Positions 62,244-64,000 of a DNA stretch of 64,000 nt are shown here, one piece after another. The stretch is from Pseudomonadales bacterium (GTDB lineage: Bacteria; Pseudomonadota; Gammaproteobacteria; Pseudomonadales; Pseudohongiellaceae): contig WLWQ01000004.1 of the NCBI GenBank assembly GCA_012103535.1, positions 124,001-188,000 on the forward strand. The letters are read 5' to 3'. Position 1 is the first letter of the stretch. Each line of letters opens with the position of its first letter. Position numbers and translations under genes: made by a program. The notes under the pieces are model-generated. The model saw only the letters and a program-made list of their open reading frames with translations, was not told the DNA's origin and did not search any database.

Positions 62244-64000
62244 ATGAAGCAAAAATCCAGGGTAGAGCGAATTCGTCAATTTTCAATCGCCTGTTTCTTG
62301 ATACTTGGAACTTTTAGCTCCATTAGCCATGGACAATCCTCCGATGAAATCTTGCGGAGTTTGAGTGAAGTCACCAACGCTATGCTGGAAAACCCACCCG
62401 CGCAAGACTGGCTGATATGGAGAAGAAACTATGCCAGTTATGGCCACAGTCCATTAAATCAAATCACGTCTTCCAATATAGGAGATTTATCTCTCGCTTG
62501 GGATGTTGAATTAGAAACTGGTCCCAATACTCCTACGCCGCTGGTCCATGACGGCGTGATGTACTTATTAAGTACACGAGACACTCTGCTAGCAATGGAT
62601 GCACGCAATGGCAATGAGCTGTGGCGCTATCAACATGAATCATCGGCCGCGGCGAGTTCCAAGATTGGTATAGCGCTGCATGGCAATAAGGTCTTAATGC
62701 CTACGGCGGATCTGCATGTAGTGGCCCTTGATAGTAAAACAGGCGCAGTCTTGTGGGATACGGGAATTGAAGCTACCCAGGCGGGACCGCTTCCGTATGC
62801 GTTGCGTGGAGCGCCGGTGGTGGCCGGGGATACTCTTATTCAAGGCGTAACAGCCACAATGGTTCCTGGTGGCGGATTTATCGTCGGTATCGATTTAGAG
62901 AGCGGTGATGAGAGTTGGCGATTTAATACGGTTGCAAGACCGGGTGAGCCAGGCGGCAATACCTGGAATGATATTCCACTGGAGCAGCGCAGTGGAGGCT
63001 CGGTTTGGGTTCCCGGTTCCTACGATGCAGAATTAGATTTGGTTTATTTTGGTCTAGCTCCAACCTATAACACCGAACCATTGCTGCGACCAGTGAACTT
63101 GAATGGAGTTTCTAATGATGCGCTGTATACCAATTCCACGATTGCTTTGCGGCCGGGCACGGGCGAATTGGTTTGGTATTTTCAGCATATCGCTAATGAT
63201 CAATGGGATCTGGATTGGGTTTACGAGAGACAACTGATTGAACTTGATATCGGTGGAGTAGAGCGAAAAATCGTTCTAACTGCTGGCAAAATGGCCCTTT
63301 ATGATGCCCTGGACGCCGCGACCGGAGAATATCTTTTTTCCATTGATCTGGGCCTGCAAAACATAGTAACTGCGATCGATCCGGAAACGGGAGCAAAGAC
63401 CATTAGTCCCGCAGCCACGCCGAATGCGGAAGATACCCATCTGCTCTGCCCGTTTGCCAATGGTGGTCGAAATTGGCAATCCGCTAGCTACAATCCTCAG
63501 AGTAAGATTCTTTTTCTTCCGATTGCTGAAATATGTATGGATGGTGGACCTACTGGTCAAGGCGGAATTCTCTCAACCGGAGCGGCGATGCGACCAATGC
63601 CGAGCCCGCTGGCTGGCAGTGACGGCAGATTCGGTCGTTGGCAAGCAGTTAACGTAGAAACTCAAAAACTTGTCTGGAGCCACCGCGAAGTCGTACCTCC
63701 CACCAGCGCCGCGCTTTCTACAGCTGGTGGCGTCGTTTTCATTGGTGCCTTGGATGAGTCGTTTAAGGCGTTGGATGAGGCAACCGGAGTAGTCTTATGG
63801 GAAACCGACCTTGGTGATATTCCTGCTTCGTTTCCCATTACCTTCCAGGTCGGAGAAACTCAATATGTGGCAGTGGCAATAGGCACACCTACCATTAATG
63901 CTAATGTATGGATTGGCGTCGTGAATGGATTTCTTGGTGGAGATGATAATGTGATTCGCAATCTGTCTCGCAATGGCCCGGCGCTCAAAGTTTTCGCTCT
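62244..64000 (+). CDS. PQQ-dependent dehydrogenase, 3' end beyond window
   Basis: At least 585 codons, open to the window end. GAGGGGGAGA lies just before ATG 62244. Sec signal ends at 'ISHGQ'. Quinoprotein motifs: 'WLIWRRNYASYGHSPLNQI', 'DARNGNELWRYQHE', 'DSKTGAVLWDTG', 'DLESGDESWRFN', 'RPGTGELVWYFQH', 'VETQKLVWSHR', 'DEATGVVLWETDLG'. It has the same plan as the gene at 40097 (methanol/alcohol-dehydrogenase-like propeller) and no CXXCH in the visible part. The divergent response regulator upstream is a plausible controller. Confidence 0.92.
   Translation, partial: MKQKSRVERIRQFSIACFLILGTFSSISHGQSSDEILRSLSEVTNAMLENPPAQDWLIWRRNYASYGHSPLNQITSSNIGDLSLAWDVELETGPNTPTPLVHDGVMYLLSTRDTLLAMDARNGNELWRYQHESSAAASSKIGIALHGNKVLMPTADLHVVALDSKTGAVLWDTGIEATQAGPLPYALRGAPVVAGDTLIQGVTATMVPGGGFIVGIDLESGDESWRFNTVARPGEPGGNTWNDIPLEQRSGGSVWVPGSYDAELDLVYFGLAPTYNTEPLLRPVNLNGVSNDALYTNSTIALRPGTGELVWYFQHIANDQWDLDWVYERQLIELDIGGVERKIVLTAGKMALYDALDAATGEYLFSIDLGLQNIVTAIDPETGAKTISPAATPNAEDTHLLCPFANGGRNWQSASYNPQSKILFLPIAEICMDGGPTGQGGILSTGAAMRPMPSPLAGSDGRFGRWQAVNVETQKLVWSHREVVPPTSAALSTAGGVVFIGALDESFKALDEATGVVLWETDLGDIPASFPITFQVGETQYVAVAIGTPTINANVWIGVVNGFLGGDDNVIRNLSRNGPALKVFA

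Overview
The window reads as a chromosomal piece of a Gram-negative gammaproteobacterium, probably a free-living aquatic heterotroph. This is inference, based on moderate A+T content, many Sec and lipoprotein signal peptides, clear Shine-Dalgarno sites, a TrmO, a YcgR-type PilZ protein, a predicted sigma-54 promoter and many periplasmic quinoprotein, cytochrome c and DUF1552/DUF1592 genes. No rRNA, tRNA, transposase, integrase or CRISPR array is visible.

Layout. 1-5 kb: a truncated secreted or envelope protein, then two ABC ATPase/ABC-2 permease pairs in one tight operon. 5-8.5 kb: a membrane protein with a jelly-roll-like tail and a secreted S10 carboxypeptidase/creatininase-like pair. 8.8-15.6 kb: a tightly packed operon of triheme cytochrome c, DUF1592/1588/1585 protein, Tat-exported DUF1552 protein, secreted-repeat protein and an unknown secreted protein. 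16.3-28.6 kb: an unusual regulated accessory cluster (below). 28.8-46 kb: ordinary housekeeping and accessory genes (GT2, lysozyme, PilZ, amidase, acetoacetyl-CoA synthetase, GlcG-like, DUF2189, gamma carbonic anhydrase, quinoprotein dehydrogenase, TrmO, thioesterases, NHL protein, cupin, CmcJ-like). 46.5-58.8 kb: a frameshifted haem/copper monooxygenase-like gene and partner, a secreted arginase-family protein, a DUF305-LVIVD fusion, an alpha/beta hydrolase with a quinoprotein dehydrogenase, a DUF3592-like protein and a glutamine amidotransferase. 59-62 kb: a hybrid histidine kinase and two response regulators. 62.2 kb to the end: a third quinoprotein dehydrogenase that runs off the window. 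Four members of one secreted family (two subtypes) are scattered from 29.9 to 53.9 kb.

The most interesting region is 16.3-28.6 kb. A minus-strand operon encodes a ClpB-like AAA+ protein with an N-terminal degenerate half, a MoxR-like AAA+ ATPase, a von Willebrand A protein with an intact MIDAS, and two small unknowns. It is preceded by a good sigma-54 promoter (28591-28606) with an inverted repeat upstream. Convergent to it lie a sigma-54 activator that has GAFTGA but no visible DNA-binding domain, and a NAGPA-like protein. Divergent from the activator is a second minus-strand operon: a divergent LysR-like regulator, a 185-residue protein and a ROK-type kinase-like protein. The N-terminal domain of the last is homologous to the 185-residue protein. 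An operator-like palindrome lies between the LysR-like gene and the activator. I infer a cascade (LysR-like regulator, then sigma-54 activator, then AAA/vWA operon) controlling an inducible protein-remodelling or conflict system. I could not search databases, so novelty is unproven.
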